DNA of 64,000 nt, from positions 1,364,001-1,428,000 of the forward strand of contig CBDFKF010000004.1 of assembly GCA_965248765.1 (NCBI GenBank), written 5' to 3'. Below, one piece after another: positions 1-8,261 of this stretch. A program made the translations under genes and the position numbers. This DNA comes from CBDFKF01 sp965248765. GTDB taxonomy: Bacteria; Pseudomonadota; Alphaproteobacteria; VGEJ01. Within the stretch, counting starts at the first letter, position 1; every line of letters starts with the position of its first letter. The notes below the pieces were generated by a model. The model did not search any database. It was given only the letters and a program-made list of their open reading frames with translations, and was not told the origin of the DNA.

Positions 1-871
1 TGCTCCAGCGCTTTTCGAATGTGCCGTATTTGCCATCACCGGCCACCTCGGGCTCGCCCATGGTATCGGCGAGGCGGGCGAAAATCTTGTCGGTAGTGCA
101 AGCGATCGCGACCCAACGCCCGTCGCCGGTGGGGTAATGGTTGTGGGGGCAGACGTTGACGGTGCCGGGACCCATTCGCTGGCGCACGAACTTGGTCTTG
201 TCGTAGGCCGGGACGAGCTCGTCGAGGATGCGAAAGATCGATTCATAGAGCCCGATGTCGATCACCTGGCCTTCGCCGGTACTCTCGCGGGCACGAAGGG
301 CGAGCATCACGCCGTAGGCGCCATAGAGACCCGAGAGATAATCGGCAAGCGTTGCCGAGCCCGGGATGACCGGGGCCCGGTCGGGGTAGCCCGCCAAGAA
401 CGAGATGCCACCGAAGGCGTTGGCGACGCGGCCGAAACCCGGTCGGTCGCGGTAGGGGCCCGTTTGTCCGTACCCGGAAATGCGCACCATGATGAGGCCG
501 CGATTGGCACTGGCCAAAACGTCGTAGCCGAGGCCCCATCGCTCCATGGTCCCGGGCTGGTAGTTCTCCACCAACACGTCGGCCTTAGCCGCAAGCTGGC
601 GCAACATTTCGGCGCCATCATCCGTGCGCAAATCGAGAGTCACGCATTTCTTGTTGCGGGATTCGCTGAGCCAGGGGAGGGTTTCGCCGCACTCGATACG
701 GGTGCCGAAGTTGCGCAGGGGGTCGCCCACACCGGGGAGTTCCACCTTGATGACATCGGCGCCGAATTCGGCCAACTGGGTGCAGCAATAGGGGCCGGCA
801 ATATAATTTGACACCTCGATGACGCGCACGCCGGTCAGAGGCTGGATGATGTCTTCAGGGGTACCGCTCAT
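1..871 (-). CDS. CaiB/BaiF family CoA-transferase (partial, C-terminus outside window)
   Basis: Translation from the ATG at 869-871 stays open to the window edge (about 290 residues of a family usually near 400). The N-terminus shows the class III CoA-transferase pattern: LTGVRVIEVSNYIAGPYC, GADVIKVELPGVGDPLR, then DLRTDDGAEMLRQL and a VLVENYQPGTMERWGLGYD block. This family moves CoA between a donor acyl-CoA and a carboxylic acid through an enzyme-bound thioester. The catalytic Asp normally follows the glycine-rich middle part; the ATLADYLSGLYGAYG stretch (Asp near residue 173) is the candidate. It is the last gene of a minus-strand cluster, starting a few bases after the upstream lyase. The substrate cannot be read from sequence. 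Confidence 0.9.
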   Translation of the reverse strand, partial: MSGTPEDIIQPLTGVRVIEVSNYIAGPYCCTQLAEFGADVIKVELPGVGDPLRNFGTRIECGETLPWLSESRNKKCVTLDLRTDDGAEMLRQLAAKADVLVENYQPGTMERWGLGYDVLASANRGLIMVRISGYGQTGPYRDRPGFGRVANAFGGISFLAGYPDRAPVIPGSATLADYLSGLYGAYGVMLALRARESTGEGQVIDIGLYESIFRILDELVPAYDKTKFVRQRMGPGTVNVCPHNHYPTGDGRWVAIACTTDKIFARLADTMGEPEVAGDGKYGTFEKRWS

Positions 872-877
872 ACGCGG

Positions 878-1876
878 TCACCTCGTCGCTGCCGAACGTT
901 CCGCCGCGGGCGCGGCCGTGTGATGCGCCGTATCGCGCTCAGCCAGCATGTGGGCGAGCGCGACAATTCGTTCGGCCTTTTCCAAGATGGAATAGTCGAC
1001 GAAAATGCCATCGACCGTAATCGACGCGGACCCCCGCTCAAGTGCCTCGTTAAACGCCTCGATCACTCGCCGGCAAAACGCCACTTCGTTGGCCTCCGGT
1101 GCAAACAGGCGATTGGCGATCGGGACCTGCGCCGGATGGACGCAGATCTTCCCTTGATACCCGAGCTTGCGAGCGACCCGGCAATCCTCTTCGAACTCTT
1201 CCGGATCGCGTATCGCCAGATAGGGGCCGTCGATCGGCCGCGGCAATCCGGCGGCACGGGCGTCGTAGACCAGCTTGCTACGTGCAAAGGCGATCTCGTC
1301 GCCGCTGTTGTCGCGCCGGATCGTTGGCAGGTCGAGATCGAGCGTAAGATCGCCGCTGCCGAACGCGACGGTAACGACCCGATCGGAGTCCGCGGCGGCA
1401 ATCGCACTGCCTTCGAGAATGCCGTGACAGCTTTCGATCGTGGGGAGGATGCGTATCCGGCGTGGGGGCAGACCTTCGCCCGATTCGGCACGCGTAATGA
1501 TAGCGTCGAGGCGTACGATCTCATCGGGCCGCTCGACCTTGGGAAGCACAATGCCGTCCAGGCCCGCGGCGACGACGGCCTCGACGTCGCCGTCGGTAAG
1601 GCCGGTCTCGAAGCTGTTGACCCTCACCGTGACGAAAGGCCCCGCCAGGAGCGGCAGCGCCGCGCGCACCATTTGCCGGGATTCGATTTTCTTGGCCTCC
1701 GGTACCGCATCCTCGAGGTCGAGGACCACGCAATCGGCGCCGAAAGAGGCCAGCTTGGAGACCTTGCGCGGCTCGTTACCAGGGGCAAACAGGACCGAGC
1801 GAAGCGGTATCGGCCGCCCGTCGTGCGCGGCGGTGGAATCAGCCTTCGTCACGTCTGGCGATCTTTCGTGCGGCAA
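878..1876 (-). CDS. HpcH/HpaI aldolase / CitE-like acyl-CoA lyase
   Basis: A TIM-barrel lyase of the CitE (citryl-CoA lyase beta) type, about 332 residues. Family landmarks are LRSVLFAPGNEPRKVSK near the N-terminus, CVVLDLEDAVP (Mg-binding acidic strand), VRVNSFETG, a PTIESCHG segment with the conserved metal-ligand Glu, and VAFGSGDLTLDL with the conserved Asp. Members cleave or hydrolyse 3-hydroxy-dicarboxyl-CoA thioesters such as citryl-, malyl- or citramalyl-CoA. Pairing with the downstream CoA-transferase suggests activation and cleavage of a hydroxy acid; this is inference. The long version starts with TTG at 1876; GTG at 1852 is equally plausible. Confidence 0.88.
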   Translation of the reverse strand: MPHERSPDVTKADSTAAHDGRPIPLRSVLFAPGNEPRKVSKLASFGADCVVLDLEDAVPEAKKIESRQMVRAALPLLAGPFVTVRVNSFETGLTDGDVEAVVAAGLDGIVLPKVERPDEIVRLDAIITRAESGEGLPPRRIRILPTIESCHGILEGSAIAAADSDRVVTVAFGSGDLTLDLDLPTIRRDNSGDEIAFARSKLVYDARAAGLPRPIDGPYLAIRDPEEFEEDCRVARKLGYQGKICVHPAQVPIANRLFAPEANEVAFCRRVIEAFNEALERGSASITVDGIFVDYSILEKAERIVALAHMLAERDTAHHTAAPAAERSAATR

Positions 1877-1959
1877 CAGGTGCCCCGGGTGCCGAGCCTA
1901 GGGCAGAGGGAGCAACTGCACAACCGCGCGCCGCCCTCTCATGGCCCATGGCCGTACGG

Positions 1960-2988
1960 TCACGGATTCAACAGCATGCGGCCGAAAAATCGGCGGCTTT
2001 GCATGACCCGGTGCGCCTTCGCCGCGTCCTTCAATTTGAATTTGCGATGGATGACGGGCGTCAGCTTGCCGTCGGCGACGAGGCCCAGCACCTCGGTGGC
2101 AATGGCCTTGGTCGAGCGGCCGCATCCGTGCAGCGTAATGTGCTTGCGGAAGAATTCGATCAAGTCGATGTTGACCTGCTCACCGGCATGAGCGCCGACT
2201 GTCACCAGCCGGCCGCCGGAGGCGAGGGCCTTGATGCTCTCGAGAAGGACCTCGCCACCGACCATGTCGAGCGCCGCATCGACGCCGATCCCTCCAGTAT
2301 GCCGTAGGACCTCGCGGGAGATCGATTTCTTCCGGTAGTCGATTGTGTGATCGGCGCCGAGCTCCACGACCCGTTTCAGCTTGGCAGGCGAGCCAGCCGT
2401 CGCGATGACCTCGGCGCCCGCGAGCTTTGCCACCTGTACCCCCGCCGAACCGACGCCGCTGCCGGCCGCGTTGATCAAAACCGTCTCGCCGGGCCCCACC
2501 TTGCCCGTGGTGATGAGCGCCTCCCACGCCGTCGCGAAGGGCACGTAAGACGAGACCGCGTCATCGAATGAAAGCCCGTCTGGCAGACAGACGAGGTGGT
2601 GCTGGCCAACTTTCACATATTCGGCATAGGTGCCTAAGGTGGTCGCGCCCAGGACGGCGAAGCTGAGGCACATGTTCTCGGCTCCCTTGAGGCAACTTCG
2701 GCAGATGCCGCAACTCAGGATGAAGTGCGGCGCGACCCTGTCTCCCGGCTTCCACATCGTCACGCCGTCACCGACCTCGGCCACCTCGCCGGCGGCATCG
2801 ACGCCCAGGATGTGCGGGAAATTTCCCTCCATTCCCGAGATGCCGTTGCGGATATCGATGTCGACATGGTTGATGCCGGCGGCCCGAACGAGGACAACGA
2901 CTTCGCCCGGCCCGGGCCGCGGCGTTTCGAACTCTTCGAAGTGGAGGACGTCGGGGCCCCCGTTGCGATGGAGCACGATGGCTTTCAT
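1960..2988 (-). CDS. Zinc-containing MDR-family alcohol dehydrogenase / quinone oxidoreductase-like
   Basis: A 342-residue medium-chain dehydrogenase/reductase starting at ATG 2988. The GroES-like half has HILGVDAAGEVAEVGDGV and a structural zinc lobe with four cysteines (CGICRSC then C after seven residues). The Rossmann half carries VLINAAGSGVGSAGVQVAKL, a nucleotide-binding AAGSGVGSAG loop. In the catalytic-zinc region the usual Cys near residue 40 is replaced (GINHVDIDIRNG), as in several zinc-poor MDR oxidoreductases, so it may be a quinone/enoyl reductase type. It is the upstream neighbour of the lyase and transferase on the same strand, with an 83-base gap. Confidence 0.88.
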   Translation of the reverse strand: MKAIVLHRNGGPDVLHFEEFETPRPGPGEVVVLVRAAGINHVDIDIRNGISGMEGNFPHILGVDAAGEVAEVGDGVTMWKPGDRVAPHFILSCGICRSCLKGAENMCLSFAVLGATTLGTYAEYVKVGQHHLVCLPDGLSFDDAVSSYVPFATAWEALITTGKVGPGETVLINAAGSGVGSAGVQVAKLAGAEVIATAGSPAKLKRVVELGADHTIDYRKKSISREVLRHTGGIGVDAALDMVGGEVLLESIKALASGGRLVTVGAHAGEQVNIDLIEFFRKHITLHGCGRSTKAIATEVLGLVADGKLTPVIHRKFKLKDAAKAHRVMQSRRFFGRMLLNP

Positions 2989-3067
2989 GGGCTGACTACC
3001 GATGGACTCGTGACGCGGTCAGCGCAAGATCCGGCGGCAACTTGGCAGTGCCGGGGAATCGCGCGAT

Positions 3068-3915
3068 TCAAATGGCCGCCGGCAGTGTGCGGCGCAGTAT
3101 CGTGCCGACGATAATCATGTCAGGAATGCGAGCGACAAATGCGTCAAGCGATCCGGCTATGGCGCGCCTGGACCTTGCATCAAGGCGCTCCGGCTGCGAT
3201 GGCGCGGTGGCGACCCGGCTCAATGTCGCCGCGGCTTCAACGCGCGCGTGCGTGCGAACCTCGGCGGCGGCGCGCTCGATCTCTCCTGACTGGTATCGCG
3301 GGCCAAGCGCCTCCGGCACCAAGCGCAGGAAAGGAGGCCAATTGGCGAGGTGGCGGTAGAGGCTTGGCACGATCGAGGCGCCGTCCCTCGATCCAAGGCT
3401 CGCCAGCGACGCCGTTAGACCGGCAAGCTCTGGGCTAAGCGCCTCCACATCGACCATCGGAGGGAGGGAAGTTAGTTGCGCCAAGCGTGGACTCCTCAGC
3501 GGCGCGTCGGCTCGTGCATGTAGGCGCCCGCGCTGTCCGGTATCCGCCAGCGCGCCGCGAAGGACGGTTACCGCCACGATGTTGATGGGGTTCGCACGAT
3601 TGTAGGTATCGAGCACATTGGCGATACCTTGTAGCGCCTCCGGTCGAGGACACCGGCACCGAACAGATCGGAAGATGCGGCGGGGACCGCTTCTCGCACG
3701 CGCTCTGCGCGCGCCGGCAACTCGCCCGAGTCCATGAAAGGTCCGATGATGCGCCACGCCCATTCGAGGCCCTCAGGCAACGTTGCGAGATGGCGGTAGA
3801 TCAGCGGAACCAAAGGGGCAGCAGTCGTGCGGCGGATCGCGGCGTAGATTTGACAAACGGCGCCCGCCGCTTCGTTCTCTGCGACCTCGGCCAAGGCGGA
3901 CGGCTCTGATTGCAC
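3068..3915 (-). pseudogene. DehI-like halocarboxylic acid dehalogenase/dehydrogenase, frameshifted
   Basis: Two overlapping minus-strand reading frames together give one DehI-like protein. The first (GTG at 3915) has VCQIYAAIRRTTAAPLVPLI and LPEGLEWAWRIIGPFMDSG. The second carries EALQGIANVLDTYNRANPIN and a second internal repeat, IVPSLYRHLANWPPFLRLV, ending in MIIVGTILRRTLP. The duplicated helical repeat is typical of group I 2-haloacid dehalogenases of the DehI type. Homology jumps frames around 3630-3645, so one base has been gained or lost there. The gene is a pseudogene unless this is a sequencing error. It lies upstream of the dehydrogenase on the same strand. Confidence 0.75.
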
Positions 3916-4244
3916 GGCCAGGAGGATAGCGGGCGCTCGTCGGCAGGGTCAACGCGCGAACCCACAGGCTCTTCATCGATGAGCTGGACGTGGATTCTCA
4001 CCCGGTCGGCGCCGCAGCCCACGGAGCCTGACCATGGCCGCCGATCCGTCCTGCGGACTGTCACATTATGTCTGACAATGCCCCGATATCTGACTGGTTG
4101 GCGGTGGGAACGATACCGGGGTCAAACCGTCTCCGATTTCATGAACGCACGGACGGAGAAGGTTCTTGACTGTGACCGCACAGCGACCGGCACCGGAATC
4201 CAACTCTTGAATTCTCAAGGGTCGGTTCGGATTTTCAGAGGTGC
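3916..4244. other. Intergenic stretch between catabolic cluster and attachment fragment
   Basis: About 330 bases without a convincing gene. It separates the DehI pseudogene from the tRNA fragment that begins at 4245. The 5' half of the tRNA-fMet gene is not present here, so the tRNA piece that follows is only a 3' remnant and this stretch belongs to whatever element was joined to it. Confidence 0.5.
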
Positions 4245-4266
4245 CTCATAACCTGAAGGTCGTAGG
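4245..4266 (+). other. tRNA-fMet-type 3' fragment, part 1 (att remnant, anticodon stem-loop to T stem)
   Basis: The sequence matches the anticodon arm (loop CTCATAA, anticodon CAT), variable region and start of the T stem of an alphaproteobacterial initiator tRNA. It breaks off exactly where the group II intron remnant begins and resumes at 5273. The 5' half of the tRNA is missing. It is therefore an attachment-site copy left by integration, not a working tRNA gene. Confidence 0.8.
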
Positions 4267-4917
4267 ATCGCGGTAGGGACCTGGGTTATCCGTATCCACG
4301 ATCCAGTGCATCTCGCGCCGTTCGATTCCGTAGGCCAGGGCATCGAGCGCATCATGCGCCCCGCGCGCCGGTCGGAATCCATAGCCGAACCCAAGGAAAG
4401 CCGCCTCGTAAATCGGCGTCAGAAGCACATCGACCACGGCCCTTTGAACAATCTTGTCCTCAAGTGCCGCGATCCCGAGCGGGCGTGTGCCCCCGTCCGG
4501 CTTCGGGATGTTCACCCGCCGGACCGGCGTCGCTCGATAAGCGCCGCTGTGTACACGCCGGTGCAGATCGAGCAGTCGCTCGTCCAGCCCCGTGGCGTAC
4601 ACTCGCCATGTCACGCCGTCGACCCCCGGGGCCGCGTCTCGCTTCAACGCAAGATACGCCTCCCCCAGCGCCAGGGGCGTGATGTGGTGCAGCAGCGCCG
4701 TCAGTCGCTCCCGTGGCTTCCTCTTGACGAATTGCCGTATCCGCTCGATCGACTGGGACACAGGGGCCCAACTCAGTGTTTGGTCCGTGTGCCGATCTCC
4801 CGTATTCCCGTCGGTCCCGGCCCTTGGCTCCACCAACTTCTCAACGGCTTGCACCGCTTCGTTCGCCGGCTTCTTCGCTACTATGGCCGAGTCTGACTTC
4901 TTCCCGTCGTTCATCAT
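4246..4917 (-). pseudogene. ltrA: Group II intron reverse transcriptase/maturase, C-terminally truncated
   Basis: This is the N-terminal part of an intron-encoded reverse transcriptase. ALKRDAAPGVDGVTWRVY is the RT-0/1 region, IPKPDGGTRPLGIAALEDKI is RT-2, and LGFGYGFRPARGAHDALDAL is RT-3, followed by MHWIVDTD. The protein then jumps into unrelated sequence and ends within the tRNA fragment. The catalytic YADD motif, thumb, maturase (X) and endonuclease domains are absent. The start is placed at the ATG at 4917, though the frame is open upstream to 4968. Confidence 0.88.
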
Positions 4918-5272
4918 CGGTGTCGGATTACCTCCTTTCCGATGCGGTCCCGGGCACACCCAGGACAACGAGAAGACCTCTCAGGTCCCGACAAAGGACG
5001 TACGTGCGTGCCTGGGTTCTTCGACGCCGCGAAGCCCGACCGTGCCTGACCGTCGCAGCACAACCGGTGTTGCCTTCAACCTTTGAAAGAGTCTCGGCAC
5101 TTCGAATGCGTAGGTTTCGGCGCTCAATAGCCCCGCCCACACGCGCCGCTACCGACGCTTCACCGACAACCTCGCGGCGGCCGGCGCACGGCTCGCGGAG
5201 AAACGTGGATCGGCTCATCCTTCGTTCCGGAGAACTTTCATCTCCTGTCCTTTGTCAGTTAGCCTGACGCAC
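4267..5272 (-). mobile_element. Group II intron, internally deleted, inserted antisense in the tRNA fragment
   Basis: The element interrupts the tRNA-fMet fragment between its two halves without obvious target duplication, as expected for retrohoming. Read on the minus strand, its 5' end at 5272 is GTGCGTC, the group II consensus start, followed by a domain I-like stem (GGACAGGAGA...TTCTCC). Near 4290 the coding sequence stops matching the reverse transcriptase, and about 25 bases later the tRNA resumes after CTACCGCGAT, whose AT end fits a group II 3' terminus. Most of the reverse transcriptase and of domains V/VI is therefore missing and the intron should be unable to splice or move unaided. 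Confidence 0.78.
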
Positions 5273-5296
5273 TTCAAATCCTACCCCCCGCAACCA
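5273..5296 (+). other. tRNA-fMet-type 3' fragment, part 2 (T arm to CCA), left attachment copy
   Basis: This continues the tRNA from 4266: T loop TTCAAAT, T stem CCTAC and the acceptor strand ending in CCA. The same sequence, uninterrupted, recurs at 25738-25783. Both copies carry a run of six C where I expect five in a typical initiator tRNA, a shared oddity suggesting both descend from one attachment copy. It is taken as the left end of the 20.5 kb island. Confidence 0.78.
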
Positions 5297-5299
5297 AAT

Positions 5300-5340
5300 A
5301 AAGCCCGCTAAGTCAATTACTTAGCGGGCTTTCTATTTTC
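5300..5340 (+). terminator. Rho-independent terminator behind the tRNA fragment
   Basis: A perfect 14-bp stem (AAAGCCCGCTAAGT and its complement) with loop CAATT is followed by CTATTTT. It immediately follows the CCA end, as a native tRNA terminator would. A decayed version follows the second tRNA fragment at 25787. Confidence 0.85.
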
Positions 5341-5357
5341 CGATGGTCAGGGCTAAT

Positions 5358-5464
5358 TTAGCGTGTGGACCCACTGTGGACCCATGAGGGAGCGAAATCG
5401 TGCGCGTGTCCGGGAGGCCGTGCGCGCCGCAGGCCGTGGCGCCAGCAGGTTTCTCACATTGTGA
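5358..5464 (+). repeat. Boundary module, copy 1 (paired 11-bp repeats plus short reading frame)
   Basis: Contains two head-to-tail TGTGGACCCA units 11 bases apart, directly followed by an ATG opening a 26-codon frame beginning [16 protein letters not shown]. The same arrangement is found near 25,850 (with ATGGAATCA as the repeated unit and a related peptide) and 30,653. The repeats could be integrase arm-binding sites, but nothing here proves it. Whether the short frame is translated is unknown. Confidence 0.6.
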
Positions 5465-5564
5465 CGCTAGTCCTATAGCCGTGCGGCACGCCAAAACCTC
5501 CTCTTCGATACGGCGAATGGTCTGCTCGCTTGAACAGTCACGCGGGTCGGAATAGGCTTTTCCG

Positions 5565-6200
5565 ATGTCAAAGCGCACCATCACACGTCGGATCGCCCTG
5601 GTTTCCGCCGCCGCTGGTGTCGCGGCGCTGCCGTTCGTGATTTTCGGTCGCTCGAGCACTTTGGGCTATTCGTTTTCAGGCCCGGCCGCCGATCGCGTCC
5701 TGGGACTCGCCCCGCCGCTCGCGTGCACGCGCGCCAAGCGGAGCGAGACCGAGGGACCGTACTACACGCCGCAGACGCCGCTGAGGGCCGACTTGCGAGA
5801 ACCGGATGCGCACGGCCAGCCGCTGCTCGTCCTGCACGGATTAGTGCTTACCCCGGACTGTAACCCCGTCGCGGGTGCCGTAATCGACATCTGGCACAGT
5901 GACGAGGATGGCCGCTACGACAACTCGGGCTTTCGTTATCGTGGCCATCAATTCACCGACGGCGCGGGCGCGTTTCGTTTCGAAACCATCCGACCGGGTC
6001 GCTACCCGGGGCGTACGCCGCATATCCACGTCAAGGTCCAAGGCGCGTCCACGCGCCTTCTCACCAGCCAGCTCTTCTTTCCCGACCTGCCGGACGAGAA
6101 CGCCCGAGACGGGATCATTCACGACGACCTCCTGCTCGGCCTGAGCCGAGGCCCGGAAGGCTGGCTCGGACGCTTCGACTTCGTGCTCTCTCCGGCCTGA
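5565..6200 (+). CDS. Exported intradiol ring-cleavage dioxygenase-like protein
   Basis: A 211-residue protein. The N-terminus has a Tat-like signal (ITRRIALVSAAAGVAALP) for export. The mature part is a single dioxygenase beta-sandwich: an ETEGPYY motif, DCNPVAGAVIDIWHSDEDG with the metal-region Tyr in GRYDN, then the histidine ligands in GRTPHIHVKV and an ending SRGPEGWLGRFDFVL. The family uses Fe(III) bound by two Tyr and two His to open catechol-type rings; exported versions have poorly known substrates. It stands alone at the left end of the island, convergent with the cytochrome fragment. Confidence 0.85.
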   Translation: MSKRTITRRIALVSAAAGVAALPFVIFGRSSTLGYSFSGPAADRVLGLAPPLACTRAKRSETEGPYYTPQTPLRADLREPDAHGQPLLVLHGLVLTPDCNPVAGAVIDIWHSDEDGRYDNSGFRYRGHQFTDGAGAFRFETIRPGRYPGRTPHIHVKVQGASTRLLTSQLFFPDLPDENARDGIIHDDLLLGLSRGPEGWLGRFDFVLSPA

Positions 6201-6308
6201 TACCGGGAACCCGAACCGCGCCTTAGAGCACGCATCAAAGAGCCTACCGCGGCAATGCCGGGCGAATTGGCGTTGACGCACCAGATGCGGTGTCGGCCGC
6301 ATCGAAAA

Positions 6309-6632
6309 TCAACGACCGCCGCTTGTGGGCTTGAACATGCGAAGGGCGATGCCGCCCTTATCGAAAATTGCGTGTTTGGCCGCTCCCGGAATATGCAGGG
6401 CAAGCAGAGGTATGAACAGATGTCCGGAGACATCGTGCACCTCTTCCATGAGCTCGTGAAAGGTCCGGCTTGCCGCCATCGGTGAAGGAATGGCCACGCC
6501 AAATACGTCCAAGGGACGGCCCTGCGACCAGGGCAACAGGTACCCGGTAATCACCGCGACGACGATGGCCACCAGAAACCCCCACTGCACCACCCGCGCG
6601 GCGGCATTGAGCAGGAATGCCGGATCCGGCAA
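6309..6632 (-). pseudogene. Cytochrome b561-like membrane protein, N-terminally truncated
   Basis: The frame encodes the C-terminal portion of a b-type cytochrome: a hydrophobic helix (VVQWGFLVAIVVAVITGYLL), the short periplasmic link WSQGRPLDVFGVAIPSP, then a helix with His residues (HELMEEVHDVSGHLFIPLLA and LHIPGAAKHAIFDKGG). The first two helices, with the remaining haem ligands, are missing. Homology ends at a perfect TGCCGGATCCGGCA palindrome, beyond which an unrelated gene fragment starts on the other strand. The apparent TTG start in the palindrome is probably accidental. Confidence 0.72.
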
Positions 6633-6982
6633 CCCTGGTCGCCATCGTCGGCGGCAAGACCGTCACCGACGCAGGCGCCGTCATCGCCCGCCTCGACAAG
6701 GCCAAGGCCAAGTACGCCGACATCATCCTCGTCCACGGAGGCGGCCCCGGCATCGAGCGCATCGCCGCCCAGTGGGCCGAACGCAACGGCGTCCACCAGG
6801 TGGTGTGCAAGCCCGACTGGAACGCACACGGACGCGCCGCTCCGTTCCGGCGCAACGACGAGCTGCTGAACCTCCTGCCCAAGGGCGTCATCGCCTTCCC
6901 CGGCTCCGGCATCACCGACAACCTCGTCGACAAAGCCGTCAAACTCGGCATTCCGGTTCTCCGGGCGGCGTGCGCCGCATGA
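6617..6982 (+). CDS. DUF2493 (SLOG-type, YspA-like) protein, probably N-terminally truncated
   Basis: Encodes one DUF2493 domain of 121 residues: VAIVGGKTVTDAGAVIARLD, then IILVHGGGPGIERIAAQWAE with the glycine-rich nucleotide-binding loop, FKPDW-like VCKPDWNAHGRAAPFRRND, and GVIAFPGSGITDNLVDKA. SLOG-fold domains bind nucleotides or derivatives; function here is unknown. Many homologues have a long N-terminal region that is absent. The start codon lies in the palindrome joining it to the cytochrome fragment, so the frame may be the remains of a larger gene. Confidence 0.72.
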   Translation: MPDPATLVAIVGGKTVTDAGAVIARLDKAKAKYADIILVHGGGPGIERIAAQWAERNGVHQVVCKPDWNAHGRAAPFRRNDELLNLLPKGVIAFPGSGITDNLVDKAVKLGIPVLRAACAA

Positions 6983-7003
6983 GCGATGCGCGTCACCGTC
7001 CAC

Positions 7004-7040
7004 GGCCGGTCCCCATCGCGGGATCGGCCGTTTCTTCTTG
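7004..7040 (+). terminator. Rho-independent terminator after the DUF2493 gene
   Basis: GGCCGGTCCC and GGGATCGGCC form a 10-bp stem with one non-Watson-Crick pair around the loop CATCGC, followed by GTTTCTTCTT. It lies 22 bases after the stop codon of the plus-strand gene. Confidence 0.75.
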
Positions 7041-7599
7041 CTTCCCCTTACGAACGCGGAGACCGGCGTGCAACGCGCCCCGTATATCGTCTCCGCCGTC
7101 CGCGCGCTCAAGCGCCGCGCCGGCTCCGGCTCACATCGCTCGCCGGACCCGATACCTCCTCGCTTCCCCTCGACATCGTGCCTTTATAGCGCCTGTGGGC
7201 GTGGATTCGTCACACCCGACGCAGCTCGCTGCAGTTCTCGCCATGCGCGCGCGGGCGTGCCCAGTGACCGCCTTGAGCCGTGACAAATCAGAATGAATCA
7301 CAGCCCTGTCGTGCCGGGAATAGTGCGTCGCTTTTTGCGTCGCTCTCCTCAAGTGGATGATTTTACTCGGACATTCCAGGTAACACCGCATCCCCTCAAT
7401 TTTTGAGGTTGCAAATTGGTTGCTGCCTGGCCTGCGCCCCATGTTGAGAGCATTCATTTTGCGTGCTGCTCCCGCTGCACGATTTTCGCCGCGCCGTGGC
7501 CTGTTACCTGGAGAATTCTTACTCGAATGGACTGAAACCGGCACCGATTCGTGCGGAAACTCGTGATTAAACGCGCAGCAATAGGAGACAACCCACGCC
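7041..7599. other. Non-coding stretch upstream of the small RHH-like gene
   Basis: About 560 bases without a credible gene; the short frames here have no ribosome site or recognisable protein. GC falls in the second half (about 7280-7600), next to the small gene at 7600, and any promoter for that gene would be there. Confidence 0.4.
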
Positions 7600-7893
7600 A
7601 TGCCCACGACGCTTGCCAAGCAAATTCGGATCGATGCCGGTCAGTGGGAGCGAATTGAGACTGCCGCCAAAGAGCGCAAGGTTACGGCCAATCAGCTCGT
7701 CGTCGACCTCGCCGTAGGCACGCTCAACCTCCAGGAATGGCCACAGACCGACTTCGAAATCCACATGCTCCGGTCCTGTCTCTTCACGACCCAGGCCATC
7801 GCATGGGACATGATCGCCGCCCGACGCGAAGAGGAGCCCGCGAAAATCCGCCGGTGCATCTCGCAGGTTTCCCCGGAATTGCCCGACGAGTAG
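7600..7893 (+). CDS. Small hypothetical protein with ribbon-helix-helix-like N-terminus
   Basis: A 97-residue protein with a convincing ribosome site (AGGAGA about 10 bases before the ATG). The N-terminus, KQIRIDAGQWERIETAAKER then VTANQLVVDLAVGTL, reads as a short strand followed by two helices, the pattern of CopG/Arc-type DNA-binding proteins. The C-terminal half is helical and ends in an acidic tail. It could be a plasmid/island regulator or orphan antitoxin; no partner toxin is visible beside it. Confidence 0.6.
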   Translation: MPTTLAKQIRIDAGQWERIETAAKERKVTANQLVVDLAVGTLNLQEWPQTDFEIHMLRSCLFTTQAIAWDMIAARREEEPAKIRRCISQVSPELPDE

Positions 7894-8261
7894 CTGAAAC
7901 TCGCGCCCGGTCCCGCGCCCTGGACGGGTTGCACGGCCGATGATGCTTGGATTCTCACCCCCAATTCACGCGTAATGCGCGTTGAAATCGCCGTGTCAAC
8001 GCCGGTTGAAGATTCGGCCAAGGGGCGGCGCAAAAGACTGCCACCTGGGCTGGTGGGCTGAGCTTGGCGTGAGACTGGGATTCGGAGATGCGGTGCGAGG
8101 GTTTTTCGGCGGGAGCGGGCAGCGGAGCCATGCAGAGCTCAAGCGGTCCGCGCCCGCCGGCCGCCCGCAGGGCGGCACGGTTTGTCGGGTTGGGGTCAGT
8201 CTCGCCACCCGGGCCTTAGAGGCGCGTTGCCGGCCGGGGCCGATCGGTGGCGCGCCGGAGT

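Noticed and set aside
137..811. 224-codon plus-strand frame at the left edge
   Set aside because: Antisense to the CaiB/BaiF transferase, whose frame has consistent family motifs from its ATG to the window edge.
920..2191. 423-codon plus-strand frame across the lyase and dehydrogenase
   Set aside because: It crosses two genes with clear CitE and MDR motifs on the other strand; no start signal or motif.
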